Of a DNA stretch of 64,000 nt, positions 8,122-17,285 are shown in pieces. The stretch is from DAIDKA01 sp036489445 (GTDB taxonomy: Bacteria > Pseudomonadota > Gammaproteobacteria > Steroidobacterales > Steroidobacteraceae), in assembly GCA_036489445.1 (NCBI GenBank), contig DASXFV010000095.1:59545-123544 (forward strand). The letters run 5' to 3'. Below the pieces are notes generated by a model that worked only from the letters and a program-made list of their open reading frames with translations, had not been told where the DNA came from and made no database searches. The position numbers were made by a program, and so were the translations under genes. The number at the start of each line of letters is the position of its first letter. Position 1 is the first letter of the stretch.

Positions 8122-11013
8122 TCAGCCAGGCAGCGACTCAATGAGGCGCTGGGCTTCCTGTTTCTGGGCCATCGACCCCTCTGTCACGACCTCCTCGAGG
8201 ATATTGCGCGCGCCTTCCGGATCGCCCATGTCCATGTACGCCCGCGCCAGGTCGAGCTTGGTGCCCACCTCGCTCATGGTGACCGGTTCCAGATCGGGCA
8301 GCGCCAGATCCTCGGTACCCAGCCGCTGAGTCTGCGTGAATGCCGCATCCGGAACGGTGGCCGTCCCGACATCTAGGTCCAGGCCATGGTCCGCGGCCGG
8401 CTCCGCGGCGGGTGTGTGCTCGGGCAGTCCGAGGTTGAAGTCCAGATCGCTTGAGAGCGCAGCGAGGCTCGCCGTCGCGCCGATGTCAGGGACCTCAACG
8501 CTGCCCGTGGACCCATCGAACTGCCAGGAGCCGGTGGGCGACTCCGAGGTGTCCATACCGAATCCCTGGCTGCGATGTTCCGCAGTCTCCAGCAGACGGC
8601 GCGAATGCTCATCCAGGCCCGCGACCATGGTCGGCGCATCAGGGCCCGAACCCAGCGCCGGCTGATCCACCGTGTCCAGCGAATTCAGATCCAGGCCCAA
8701 ATCATCGATGGCCAGTTCCGCCGTCTGATCGACATGCGGGGTCTGCCGCAGGGCCTTCTCGACTTTCTGGCGCACGGTCGAGGTGCTCGTGGCACCACCG
8801 ATGGGCTGCTCGATGGTCGGGGACTCGGAGGTGATCCCATCATTCAAACCGCCGAAGCGTGCGGCCGCCATCCGGCCCGCGGTCATCTCCTGAGTCGAAC
8901 CGGTAGCAGTGTCCCCGTGCAGGGCGAGATTCTTGTCGGTGGCCTGTGCCGCGGCAGACTCGGCCGTCGGATCACGCTCGCCAATGGCGGTGCCGATGTC
9001 CAGATCAATATCATGGCCCGCGCGCACCACGCCGGAGGGCGAGCCCACGATGTCGAAATCGAGACTGCTGCTCTGGCCGCCTTCCAGATCCAGATCCACG
9101 CCCGCGGCAGCCGCACCGCTCACCGCAGCGCCTGCGGCGAACAGCGGATCCTCGGGCGCCAGCTGCTTGCCCATGATGAGGATCTTTTCCCACTCCCCCG
9201 GCGCCGCTTCAGCGCGGGTGGTAGCCAGCTCATGGGCGCTGTGCAGGAACTGCTCCTTGTTGCCCCAGACGAAGAACACCTCGAGCAGCTTCAGTTTCAG
9301 ATCCCGGCGCGTGGGATCGCGCTGGATGGCAATACGCACCAGATCGGCGGCCTGATCGTACAGACCATAGGCCATATGGAAGTCGGCTTCGGCCAGCGGG
9401 TCACCCTGATCCAGGTTGACCGCGGTTTCGGAACTGATGGTCTGGTCGGCGGCGACATGGGGCATGCGCGTGCTGGTGCCGCCATCAAAGCGTGGCTTGG
9501 CGTGCGTGCCCGATTCCTCCACCAGGATGGACTCATCACGCAACGGCACCAGGGGCTGGGTATCAAAGGACGCCTCGCGCTCGCCGGTGATGGTGTCGGA
9601 GCCGGCATTCAAACGCCCCAGCGAATCATCGAAGCTCGACTGCCGGCGCTCGCGCCAGGCGCGCAGGCCAAGGAACAAGGCAGCGGCGATCAGCAGCGCG
9701 ACCAGCGCCCACCAGTATTGCCGCAGCAGATCCAGGATGGAGTTGCCGCTGCGCTCGGTGGGCACCGGGACGACACGCACGCGATGCTTGATGGGCTGGG
9801 AGGCGACAGGCGGGACATTCTCTGCGGTGGGCGGCGCTGCGGGAGCTGCGCTCGGGCTTGAATTCGCGGCCACATTCGGGCTCGTCGCAGGGGCCGGGGT
9901 CGGCACCGGCGCTGGCGCTGGCGCTGGCGTAGCGCTGCTTCTGGCCGCAGCCAGCTGTGCCTGCAGTTTTGCGAGTTCCGCATTGCGCACCGCCAGCAGG
10001 CGCTGCGATTCATCCAGCTGCGACTGCAATTGCTGGACCTTGCCCTGCAGCGCACGCGATTCGGCGCCGGTGGCGGCACTGCCCGGTGTCACCAGGCGCA
10101 GGCGACCGGCATCATTGCCGGGCGCTGCGGCGCTGGGAGCCGCGGTGGCACGGGCAGTCGCCGCGGCACCTGAATGCCAGGCCGCATACTGGCGGCGCAC
10201 TTCGGCCGCTGCATCGGCGGCGCTGACCGCGCCCAGCGAAGTCGCATCCGGCAGGCGCAGCACCGCGCCCGCGCGCAGCAGATTCATGTTCTTGTCAAAG
10301 GCATCGAGGTTGCCCTGGTACGCGGCCACCATCCAGCGGCGCATTTCGGGCGTCGAGCCACTGGGCGACTCACGGGTGGCAATGCGCGACAGCGTATCGC
10401 CGCGTTGGACCTGGTAGGTCTGCCCGGAGGTTGCCGGGGAAGTCGCCGCAGCAGTCGCTGGGGGTGTCTGGGTCGGCGTCGCTGACGGTGGGGGGGGCGC
10501 CGCTGCAGGCTCGGCTGACGGCGGTGCGGCCGGAGCGCGCTGGATGGCACCGCCACGGACGCCGGCGCCTGCTACGGGTGCCGCCACGGGCGCCGCAGCC
10601 CGCCCCTGATCGGGGGTGTACACCGGCGGGTCCAGCAATACCGTGTATTCATGGGCGACGTGCCCCCGCGCCCAGTTGATTTCCACCAGCAGGGTCACGA
10701 AGGGCTCAGTGATGGGCACTCCGGACTGTACTTTGATGATGTCGCGCCCATCGCTGGTGTGCATGGGCTTCAAGGTCACGGTAGACAGGAAGGGCGGCCA
10801 CTCCAGGCCGTTCTTGGTGAAATCATCGCGCGAGGCCATCTGGGCCTTCAGACCCACGAGGTCGTCCGGCGTGGCGCCGATCAGATCGATATCAGCGTCA
10901 AGTGGCGCATTAAGTGACGAATGCAGATGGATGTCACCCAGGCCAAGCGCCATCGCGGCTGGTGAGCCAACGATCAACGCCGCCAGCGTCCACTTAAGGG
11001 ATTTGGCAGTCAT
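8122..11013 (-). CDS. fimV: FimV/TspA family pilus assembly and polarity hub protein
   Basis: Inner-membrane, peptidoglycan-binding protein that organises type IV pili and polar functions in pseudomonads. The 963 residues comprise a signal peptide (1-22), the FimV N-terminal domain (GLGDIHLHSSLNAPLDADI), a Pro/Ala linker, a LysM motif near residue 200 (YQVQRGDTLSRIA), a coiled coil around 320-355, one membrane helix (YWWALVALLIAAALFLGL), and an acidic cytoplasmic part. The extreme C-terminus is the FimV TPR-like domain (KLDLARAYMDMGDPEGARNILEE). It lies between asd and truA as in Pseudomonas. A fimX-like gene elsewhere in the window fits a twitching-motility role. Confidence 0.93.
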   Translation of the reverse strand: MTAKSLKWTLAALIVGSPAAMALGLGDIHLHSSLNAPLDADIDLIGATPDDLVGLKAQMASRDDFTKNGLEWPPFLSTVTLKPMHTSDGRDIIKVQSGVPITEPFVTLLVEINWARGHVAHEYTVLLDPPVYTPDQGRAAAPVAAPVAGAGVRGGAIQRAPAAPPSAEPAAAPPPPSATPTQTPPATAAATSPATSGQTYQVQRGDTLSRIATRESPSGSTPEMRRWMVAAYQGNLDAFDKNMNLLRAGAVLRLPDATSLGAVSAADAAAEVRRQYAAWHSGAAATARATAAPSAAAPGNDAGRLRLVTPGSAATGAESRALQGKVQQLQSQLDESQRLLAVRNAELAKLQAQLAAARSSATPAPAPAPVPTPAPATSPNVAANSSPSAAPAAPPTAENVPPVASQPIKHRVRVVPVPTERSGNSILDLLRQYWWALVALLIAAALFLGLRAWRERRQSSFDDSLGRLNAGSDTITGEREASFDTQPLVPLRDESILVEESGTHAKPRFDGGTSTRMPHVAADQTISSETAVNLDQGDPLAEADFHMAYGLYDQAADLVRIAIQRDPTRRDLKLKLLEVFFVWGNKEQFLHSAHELATTRAEAAPGEWEKILIMGKQLAPEDPLFAAGAAVSGAAAAGVDLDLEGGQSSSLDFDIVGSPSGVVRAGHDIDLDIGTAIGERDPTAESAAAQATDKNLALHGDTATGSTQEMTAGRMAAARFGGLNDGITSESPTIEQPIGGATSTSTVRQKVEKALRQTPHVDQTAELAIDDLGLDLNSLDTVDQPALGSGPDAPTMVAGLDEHSRRLLETAEHRSQGFGMDTSESPTGSWQFDGSTGSVEVPDIGATASLAALSSDLDFNLGLPEHTPAAEPAADHGLDLDVGTATVPDAAFTQTQRLGTEDLALPDLEPVTMSEVGTKLDLARAYMDMGDPEGARNILEEVVTEGSMAQKQEAQRLIESLPG

Positions 11014-11053
11014 TCACGATACTCCGCACCACACCGGCCGAGAGAAATGTCCT

Positions 11054-11088
11054 AAAAAACAAAAGCATGGACAGGATTGCGCAAATCC
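11054..11088 (-). terminator. Weak hairpin plus U-rich tract between asd and fimV
   Basis: On the minus strand, GGATT-TGCGC-AATCC (11088-11074) can fold into a 5-bp stem. It is followed after 8 nt by a U-rich run (11065-11054). The geometry is poor for a Rho-independent terminator, so read-through from asd into fimV is likely. The 97-nt gap is AT-richer than its surroundings and may also hold the fimV promoter; no convincing -35/-10 pair was found. Confidence 0.3.
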
Positions 11089-11110
11089 ACACTACGGACG
11101 GCAATATAAC

Positions 11111-12151
11111 TTATAAATAGTCGCGCGCCAAAATCTCGGCGATCTGGACGCTGTTCGTAGCCGCTCCCTTGCGAACATTGTCAGCGACGATCCAGAGGTC
11201 GAGTCCACGCTCCGACGAGATATCTTCCCTGATGCGCCCGACATAAACTGTGTCGCGGTTCGCTGCCTCGACGGCAGCCGTGGGGTATCCCCCCGCGCGG
11301 CGCTCGTCCATGACCGTCACACCGGGTGCCTTGGCCAGAAGTTTCCGCGCTGCAGCAGCCGTCAGCTTGCGCTGCGTCGTCACATGCACCGCCTCGGAGT
11401 GCCCGAAGAACACCGGAACCCGGACCGCCGTCGCATTCACCCGGATCTCGGGCGCGTTGAGGATTTTGCGGGTTTCCCACACGATCTTCATCTCTTCACG
11501 TGTGTAGCCGTTGTCCTCGAAGCGATCGATCTGCGGCACACAGTTGAAAGCAATCTGCGCGGGCAGCACGCCGGCCTTGACCGGGCCCTGCCCGCTGAGC
11601 AGCTTGGCTGACTGCGTGGCCAATTCCGCGATGGCCTCGCGGCCCGCCCCGGAGACGGATTGGTAGGTCGCCACATTGATGTGCTCGATGCCGGCCAGAT
11701 CATGAATGGGCTTGAGCACCACCAGCAATTGAATGGTCGAACAGTTGGGGTTGGCGATGATGCCGCGATTGGTGTACTGCGCGATGGTCTGCGGGTTGAC
11801 CTCCGGCACGACCAGGGGCACATCGTCCAGATAGCGGAACTCAGAGGTATTGTCGATGACCACGCAGCCGGCGGCCGCAGCCTTGGGCGCGTACTCGCGC
11901 GACACTTCCCCGCCGGGGGAGAACAGGCCGATATCAACCTGGCTGAAATCGAATTGCGCCAGATCCCCGACCGCATGGCGCTTGCCACGAAACGTCACCG
12001 ACTTGCCCAGCGAGCGCTCGCTGGCGAGTGCAAACAGCTGTTTGACCGGAAAGTCCCGTTCCTCCAGCACCGTGAGCAGGGTCTCACCCACCAGTCCGGT
12101 GGCACCCACCACCGCGACATTGAATCCGTCCCCCGCTGCCCTGCCGCTCAT
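11111..12151 (-). CDS. asd: Aspartate-semialdehyde dehydrogenase
   Basis: Reduces aspartyl-4-phosphate to aspartate semialdehyde with NADPH, feeding Lys/DAP, Met and Thr synthesis. The 346 residues begin MSGRAAGDGFNVAVVGATGLVG with the Rossmann motif. The catalytic Cys lies in IIANPNCSTIQ and the substrate-site His in VFFGHSEAVHV. The longer open frame upstream overlaps aroC and was rejected: the ATG at 12151 overlaps the aroC stop as ATGA and fits the family start. aroC-asd-fimV-truA is a common gammaproteobacterial order. Confidence 0.95.
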   Translation of the reverse strand: MSGRAAGDGFNVAVVGATGLVGETLLTVLEERDFPVKQLFALASERSLGKSVTFRGKRHAVGDLAQFDFSQVDIGLFSPGGEVSREYAPKAAAAGCVVIDNTSEFRYLDDVPLVVPEVNPQTIAQYTNRGIIANPNCSTIQLLVVLKPIHDLAGIEHINVATYQSVSGAGREAIAELATQSAKLLSGQGPVKAGVLPAQIAFNCVPQIDRFEDNGYTREEMKIVWETRKILNAPEIRVNATAVRVPVFFGHSEAVHVTTQRKLTAAAARKLLAKAPGVTVMDERRAGGYPTAAVEAANRDTVYVGRIREDISSERGLDLWIVADNVRKGAATNSVQIAEILARDYL

Positions 12152-13239
12152 GATCGCAACACCGGTGTTCCCGACTTCACATCCATGTTCTGCCCACGAT
12201 GCCGCAGGTAATGGTCCACGAGCACGATGGCCAGCATCGCCTCCGCGATGGGCACCGCACGCAGCCCCACGCATGGATCATGGCGACCGGTGGTGATCAC
12301 TTCGACCGGCTCGCCGGCCAGGTTGATGGTGCGGCCCGGCACCTGGATGCTCGAGGTCGGCTTCAAGGTGACGTGCGCAACGATGTCCTGACCGGAGGAG
12401 ATGCCGCCCAGCACCCCGCCCGCATGATTACTCAGGAAACCCTGCGGCGTGAGTTCATCGCGGTGCTCACTGCCCTTGTGGCTCGCCGCGCGCGTGCCGG
12501 CGCCGATCTCCACCGCCTTCACCGCGTTGATGCCCATCATGGCACTGGCGATATCCGCATCCAGGCGCTCAAACACCGGCTCCCCCAGCCCCGGCGGCAT
12601 CCCGCTGGCAATGATGGTGATTTTCGCGCCGACTGAATCCCCGGCCGCACGGATCTCCCATAACAGCGCCTCGAGCTCCGCGATCCGCGACGGGTCGGGA
12701 CAGAAGAACGGGTTCTCATAGGCAAATGGGGGACTGACCGGTTCCAGTATCAGGGGCCCCACCTGGCTCACGTAGCCGTAGATCCGCGCACCCAGGCGCT
12801 GGCCCAGGTACTTGCGGGCGATGGCGCCAGCGGCCACCCGCATGACCGTCTCGCGGGCCGACGAGCGGCCACCCCCCCGATAGTCGCGAAAACCGTACTT
12901 CTGCTGATAGGTGTAGTCCGCATGTCCCGGCCGGAACCGGTCCTTGATCTTCTCATAGTCGCGCGAGCGCGCATCGGTGTTCTCGATGAGCAGACCGATC
13001 GGCGTGCCGGTGGTGCGGCCTTCAAAGACACCGGAGAGGATGCGCACCGTGTCACTTTCATGCCGCTGGCTGACAAATTTCGAGGTCCCCGTGCGTCTGC
13101 GATCCACATCCGGCTGCAGATCCGCCTCACTCAGTTCCAGGCCCGGAGGACAGCCGTCGACGATGCAGCCGAGGGCCGGGCCGTGGCTTTCGCCAAAGCT
13201 GGTCACCGTGAAGAGCCTGCCAAAGGTGTTTCCGGACAT
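12148..13239 (-). CDS. aroC: Chorismate synthase
   Basis: Converts EPSP to chorismate using reduced FMN, the last step of the shikimate pathway. The 363-residue protein shows the family signatures GESHGPALGCIVDGCPPG near the N-terminus, GGGRSSARET in the middle, and SGQDIVAHVTLKPTSSI near the C-terminus. Length is normal. The ATG at 13239 is 2 nt after the prmB stop, and its own stop overlaps asd as ATGA. prmB-aroC adjacency is widely conserved. Confidence 0.97.
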   Translation of the reverse strand: MSGNTFGRLFTVTSFGESHGPALGCIVDGCPPGLELSEADLQPDVDRRRTGTSKFVSQRHESDTVRILSGVFEGRTTGTPIGLLIENTDARSRDYEKIKDRFRPGHADYTYQQKYGFRDYRGGGRSSARETVMRVAAGAIARKYLGQRLGARIYGYVSQVGPLILEPVSPPFAYENPFFCPDPSRIAELEALLWEIRAAGDSVGAKITIIASGMPPGLGEPVFERLDADIASAMMGINAVKAVEIGAGTRAASHKGSEHRDELTPQGFLSNHAGGVLGGISSGQDIVAHVTLKPTSSIQVPGRTINLAGEPVEVITTGRHDPCVGLRAVPIAEAMLAIVLVDHYLRHRGQNMDVKSGTPVLRS

Positions 13240-13241
13240 GA

Positions 13242-14132
13242 TTACTTGCCTTTCTGCTGTGGGCGTTTCCGCTGTTGCAACTGCTCGGCCGTGAGCAGGA
13301 ACACACCGCCCCCGCCCCGTTCAAACGTCAGCCAGGTGAAGGGCAGGCGCGCAAACGCGCGCCGCACCGCGACTTCAGTATTGCCCACTTCCACGATGAG
13401 AAGGCCTCCGGGGTTCAGATGCTGGCTGGCACCGTGCAGAATCGCCCGTACCGCGTCCAGGCCGTCCCGGCCCGAGGCCAGCGCCAGGGGCGGCTCGTGG
13501 CGGTATTCCGGCGGCAGCGACCGCATCTCGCGGGCCCCGACATAAGGCGGGTTGCTGACAATGATATCGTAGCGCTCGCCGCTCAGGGCGCGGAAGTAAT
13601 CCGACTCAACCAGCCGCACCCGCCTGCCCAACCGGTGGCGGCGTACATTGGCCGCGGCCAGTGCCAGGGCATCGCAGCTGATATCGACCGCATCCACTGT
13701 CGCCCGCGGCAGCATGCGGGCGCTGGCAATGGCGATGCAGCCGCTGCCCGTGCCGAGGTCCAGCACGCGTCGCACCCGCCGTGCATCGGCCCACGGCGCA
13801 TAACCGCGCTCGATGAGCTCAGCCAGCGGCGAGCGCGGGATCAGCGCCCGCGGGTCGATTTTGAACTGCAGCCCCGCGAACCAGGTCTCACCCGTCAGGT
13901 ACACGGCTGGCGTGCGCTCGGCGATGCGCCGCGTGATCAGGTCCCGCGCCTGCCGCTGCTGTATGGGGCTGGTCGCCCGGGCGTAGATGCGCGCCGTCGG
14001 TGAGGGCAACCCCAGGGCGTGCCAGATCAGCGTGGCGGCTTCATCCCAGGCGTTGTCGGTGCCATGGCCAAAATAAATTTGCCCGCGATGCAGGCGGCGC
14101 GCGCCGCGTTCGATCAGCTGCTGAACGGTCAC
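13242..14132 (-). CDS. prmB: 50S ribosomal protein L3 glutamine methyltransferase PrmB
   Basis: SAM-dependent N5-methylation of a glutamine in ribosomal protein L3. The class I methyltransferase fold shows VLDLGTGSGCIAIA and the catalytic NPPY motif (IVSNPPYVGARE). The N-terminal family signature FGHGTDNAWDEA distinguishes PrmB from PrmC. I chose the GTG at 14132 (296 residues, starting VTVQQLIERG). An ATG at 14192 would add 20 residues, but it would overlap the start of the divergent SCO gene and has no ribosome-binding site. Both starts remain possible. Confidence 0.92.
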   Translation of the reverse strand: MTVQQLIERGARRLHRGQIYFGHGTDNAWDEAATLIWHALGLPSPTARIYARATSPIQQRQARDLITRRIAERTPAVYLTGETWFAGLQFKIDPRALIPRSPLAELIERGYAPWADARRVRRVLDLGTGSGCIAIASARMLPRATVDAVDISCDALALAAANVRRHRLGRRVRLVESDYFRALSGERYDIIVSNPPYVGAREMRSLPPEYRHEPPLALASGRDGLDAVRAILHGASQHLNPGGLLIVEVGNTEVAVRRAFARLPFTWLTFERGGGGVFLLTAEQLQQRKRPQQKGK

Positions 14133-14190
14133 TGCTGCTGCGACTGGCCTGGGTGCCCGTGAGCGGCGTTGCTTGTGGGATACTTTGTCC

Positions 14191-14799
14191 ATGAATCTGC
14201 GATCAACCCGCGTCCTGATGATCCTGGTGGTGGCCGCTGCAGCCCTGACGGGCTTCTGGCTGGCGCACAGACTTGACCATTCCGCGCCAGTGCTGACAAG
14301 TGGCACCTGGCTGCCCACTCCCCGCGACCCGGGGCAATTCACGCTGGTCGACCAGAACAACGCGCAGTTTACCGCCGCGCGCCTCAAGGGCGCCCCGACG
14401 CTGGTGTACTTTGGCTTCACCCACTGCCCGGATGTCTGCCCGATCACCCTGCTGGAACTCGCGCAGGTGGTGAAGGCTGCAGTGGTGCCCGGGTTGCGTG
14501 TGGTGTTCATCAGCGTGGATCCGGCGCGCGATACGCCCTCGCAGCTGGCGCAGTATGTCCACGCCTTCGATCCGGACTTCATCGGTCTGACGGGCACCCC
14601 GGCGATGCTCAAGACCGTGGCACGACGCTTCGGGGTCGCCTACCTGCGGGTCGATCTGCCCGGCGGCGACTACAGCATGGATCATTCCTCGACGGTGTTC
14701 CTGATGGACAGCCGGGGCCACAATGTCGCGGTGTTCAATCCGCCTTATGACGTGAAATCCCTGAGCCAGGACCTGCGGCGCGCCGCCGGCGATCTATGA
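14191..14799 (+). CDS. SCO1/SenC family copper-binding thioredoxin-fold protein
   Basis: Membrane-anchored periplasmic copper chaperone or thiol-disulfide protein used for Cu-A assembly in cytochrome oxidase or for redox defence. The 202 residues have one N-terminal membrane anchor (about 7-25). Copper ligands are C79 and C83 in THCPDVCP and H165 in SMDHSS. The ATG at 14191 is used; an in-frame TTG at 14173 is a weaker option. It is divergent from prmB and overlaps psd as ATGA, suggesting a sco-psd-epmA operon. No cytochrome oxidase genes are near, so its partner is unknown. Confidence 0.9.
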   Translation: MNLRSTRVLMILVVAAAALTGFWLAHRLDHSAPVLTSGTWLPTPRDPGQFTLVDQNNAQFTAARLKGAPTLVYFGFTHCPDVCPITLLELAQVVKAAVVPGLRVVFISVDPARDTPSQLAQYVHAFDPDFIGLTGTPAMLKTVARRFGVAYLRVDLPGGDYSMDHSSTVFLMDSRGHNVAVFNPPYDVKSLSQDLRRAAGDL

Positions 14800-15686
14800 C
14801 CCCTGGCACCCGCGCGGCGCGCGGCTTCGTGCTGCTGCAGCGCCTGCTGCCGCAGCATGCGCTGTCGCGGCTCATTCATGGCGTTGCCCGGGTGCGCTGG
14901 CGAGGTTTCAAGAATGCATTGATCAGCGGATTCGTCCGTGGCTTCAAACCCGACATGTCCGAGGCGCGGCAGCCGGATCCACTGGCCTATGAAAGCTTCA
15001 ACGCCTTCTTTACCCGCGAACTGGCAGCCGCCGCTCGACCGCTGCCCGTGGATCCTCTGGCGGTGGCCTCACCGGTCGACGGCACCATCAGCCAGCTCGG
15101 CTACCTGGACGACCAGGCCATACTGCAGGCGAAGGGTCGCACGTTCAGCCTGGCGGCGCTGCTGGGCGGGTCCGCTGTGGAAGTCGATGAGTTTGCGGGT
15201 GGGGCCTTTGCGACTTTGTACCTGGCGCCCTACAACTATCACCGCATCCATATGCCCTGGGCGGGGAGCTTGCGCACGACGCGGCATGTACCCGGCAGAC
15301 TCTTCAGCGTCAATCCGGTGACGGCCGGGGCGGTCGCTGGGCTGTTTGCGCGCAATGAGCGCGTGGTGTGCATCTGGGACGACTCGCAGCTGCCCTTCTC
15401 GATGGTGCTGGTGGGCGCGCTGTTTGTCGGCAGCATCAGCACGGTATGGCACGGGGAGATCACGCCACCGACCCGGCGCGCAGCCCGGGAGTTGCCGCCG
15501 GTGCCAGGACCGGGCGCGCGCCTGGAGCTGGGTGCCCAGATGGGCTGGTTCAACATGGGCTCCACCGTGATCCTGCTGTTCCCCAAGGACCGCGTGCGCT
15601 GGCTGGCGGGACTGGCGGCCGGCATGGCGGTACGCGTCGGTGAGCCCCTGGGCCAGATCCAGGCCCACGAGCCGCCACGCCCATGA
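14796..15686 (+). CDS. psd: Phosphatidylserine decarboxylase proenzyme
   Basis: Membrane-associated pyruvoyl enzyme that makes phosphatidylethanolamine from phosphatidylserine. The 296 residues contain ASPVDGTISQLG, the YHRIHMP motif, and the self-cleavage site Gly255-Ser256-Thr257 (NMGSTVILLF). Ser256 becomes the pyruvoyl group of the small alpha subunit. Length is typical. It is linked by ATGA overlaps to the SCO gene upstream and epmA downstream; psd-epmA adjacency is also found in enterics. Confidence 0.96.
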   Translation: MTPGTRAARGFVLLQRLLPQHALSRLIHGVARVRWRGFKNALISGFVRGFKPDMSEARQPDPLAYESFNAFFTRELAAAARPLPVDPLAVASPVDGTISQLGYLDDQAILQAKGRTFSLAALLGGSAVEVDEFAGGAFATLYLAPYNYHRIHMPWAGSLRTTRHVPGRLFSVNPVTAGAVAGLFARNERVVCIWDDSQLPFSMVLVGALFVGSISTVWHGEITPPTRRAARELPPVPGPGARLELGAQMGWFNMGSTVILLFPKDRVRWLAGLAAGMAVRVGEPLGQIQAHEPPRP

Positions 15687-16675
15687 GTCTGCCGCCCGAG
15701 GACTGGCGGCCCACGGCCTCGCGCGAGCGCTTGGGCCTGCGCGCAGCGCTGCTGGCGCGCACCCGCGCCTTCTTTGCCGCACGCCACGTCATGGAGGTGG
15801 ACACGCCGGTGTTGGTGAACGCCGCGGTCACCGACACTCATATCCACTCCTTGTCGGTGGCTGTGACCGGTGGCGTGCCGGGGTCCGCGACCGCGCCACC
15901 GACGCTGTTCCTGCACACCTCCCCCGAGTACGCCATGAAACGCCTGCTCGCAGCGGGCGTCGGTGACATCTACCAGATCTGCCATGTCGCCCGCGGCTTC
16001 GAGCAAAGCCGGGTGCACAACACCGAATTCACCCTCATTGAATGGTATCGGCTGGGCTTTGACCTGCCGCAACTCATGGATGAGGTGGCAGCGCTGCTGC
16101 AGGAGTTGTGCGCCGGCCATCCGGCACTGCGGCACCCCGCCGAGCGACTGTCCTATCGCGAGGTGTTTCGTCGCCACACGGGGCTGGATCCCCTGCAGGC
16201 CACGCCGTCCGAATTGCTGGGTGTCGTGGCCCACCTGGGATACCGCGATGCCGCGCCACGCGATGCGCTCCTGGACCTGATCATGGGCGCGGTCATCGGA
16301 CCTGCGCTCGGCCACGAGGCCCCGATCTTCATCCACGGCTACCCGGCCTCACAGGCGGCGCTGGCACGCCTGGATCCGACCGATCCTCGCACTGCGCAGC
16401 GCTTCGAACTCTATGTGGCCGGCCTGGAACTGGCCAATGGTTTTCATGAGCTGGCGGCGGCGGACGAACAACGCGCGCGCTTCGTGCAGGATCTGCGTGA
16501 GCGTGAGCAGCGGGCGCTGCCCGTGCGCGGGATGGATGAGCGGCTGCTGGCGGCGCTGGCCGCTGGCCTGCCCGCGTGCGCGGGAGTCGCGGTGGGCTTT
16601 GACCGGGTATTGATGCTGGCGGCTGGCGCCGCTCACATCCGGGAAGTGCTGCCCTTTCCTACCGAAACGGCATGA
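15683..16675 (+). CDS. epmA: EF-P (R)-beta-lysine ligase EpmA (PoxA/GenX)
   Basis: Attaches (R)-beta-lysine to Lys34 of elongation factor P. The 330-residue protein is a class II lysyl-tRNA synthetase catalytic core without the anticodon-binding domain, which is diagnostic of EpmA. Motif 2 region FEQSRVHNTEFTLIEWY and the C-terminal motif 3 (VAVGFDRVLML) are present. It follows psd with an ATGA overlap and converges on efp with only 3 nt between the stop codons. The neighbouring efp and epmB confirm the pathway. Confidence 0.96.
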   Translation: MSLPPEDWRPTASRERLGLRAALLARTRAFFAARHVMEVDTPVLVNAAVTDTHIHSLSVAVTGGVPGSATAPPTLFLHTSPEYAMKRLLAAGVGDIYQICHVARGFEQSRVHNTEFTLIEWYRLGFDLPQLMDEVAALLQELCAGHPALRHPAERLSYREVFRRHTGLDPLQATPSELLGVVAHLGYRDAAPRDALLDLIMGAVIGPALGHEAPIFIHGYPASQAALARLDPTDPRTAQRFELYVAGLELANGFHELAAADEQRARFVQDLREREQRALPVRGMDERLLAALAAGLPACAGVAVGFDRVLMLAAGAAHIREVLPFPTETA

Positions 16676-16678
16676 CCG

Positions 16679-17248
16679 CTAGGACTTGGCGCGCGAGATG
16701 TACTCACCGGTGCGCGTATCGACGCGGATGACTTCGCCCTCGTTCAGGAACAGCGGCACGCGTACCACGGCACCGGTTTCCAGCTTCGCGGTCTTCTGCC
16801 CGCCGGTGGCGGTGTCGCCGCGCAGGCCAGGATCGGTCTCGACGATCTTCAACTCGATATGCGAGGGCGGCGTGACCTGCAGCGGCTCGTTGTTCCACAG
16901 CGTCACGATGCACACGATGCCGTCTTTGAGCCAGATGGCATTGTCAGCCACGGCAGCCTTGCCGGCGGTGTACTGCTCGAAGTTCTCCGGCACCATGAAA
17001 ATCCAGAAGTCCCCGTCCTGATACAGGTACTGCATATCCATGTCGACCACATCGGCCGCATCCACGGAATCCCCCGACTTGAAGGTGCGCTCGATGGTGC
17101 GCCCGGTCTTCAGATTGCGCACTTTGACGCGATTGAAGGCCTGACCCTTGCCGGGCTTGACCATCTCGTTCTCGACAATGGAAAAGGGTTCGCCGTCCAG
17201 CAGAATCTTCATGCCGGATTTAAATTCGCTGGTGCTGTAACTGGCCAT
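16679..17248 (-). CDS. efp: Elongation factor P
   Basis: Relieves ribosome stalling at polyproline stretches. The 189-residue protein has the three-domain EF-P fold. The modified lysine is Lys34 in the loop KPGKGQAF, which matches EpmA/EpmB-dependent beta-lysylation. The ATG at 17248 gives the standard N-terminus MASYSTSEFKSG; the frame is open further upstream, but that part runs into epmB on the other strand. Only 37 bp separate it from the divergent epmB start, so the two promoters must overlap there. Confidence 0.97.
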   Translation of the reverse strand: MASYSTSEFKSGMKILLDGEPFSIVENEMVKPGKGQAFNRVKVRNLKTGRTIERTFKSGDSVDAADVVDMDMQYLYQDGDFWIFMVPENFEQYTAGKAAVADNAIWLKDGIVCIVTLWNNEPLQVTPPSHIELKIVETDPGLRGDTATGGQKTAKLETGAVVRVPLFLNEGEVIRVDTRTGEYISRAKS

Positions 17249-17285
17249 TTCCTTCTCGCAGTGCCGGCCCCAAAATGGGCGGCGA

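Noticed and set aside
8575..9861. 428-codon plus-strand frame opposite fimV
   Set aside because: Lies antisense to the low-complexity acidic part of fimV; Gly/Arg-rich translation.
13242..14612. 456-residue version of prmB
   Set aside because: The extra residues run under the SCO gene on the other strand and are not PrmB-like.
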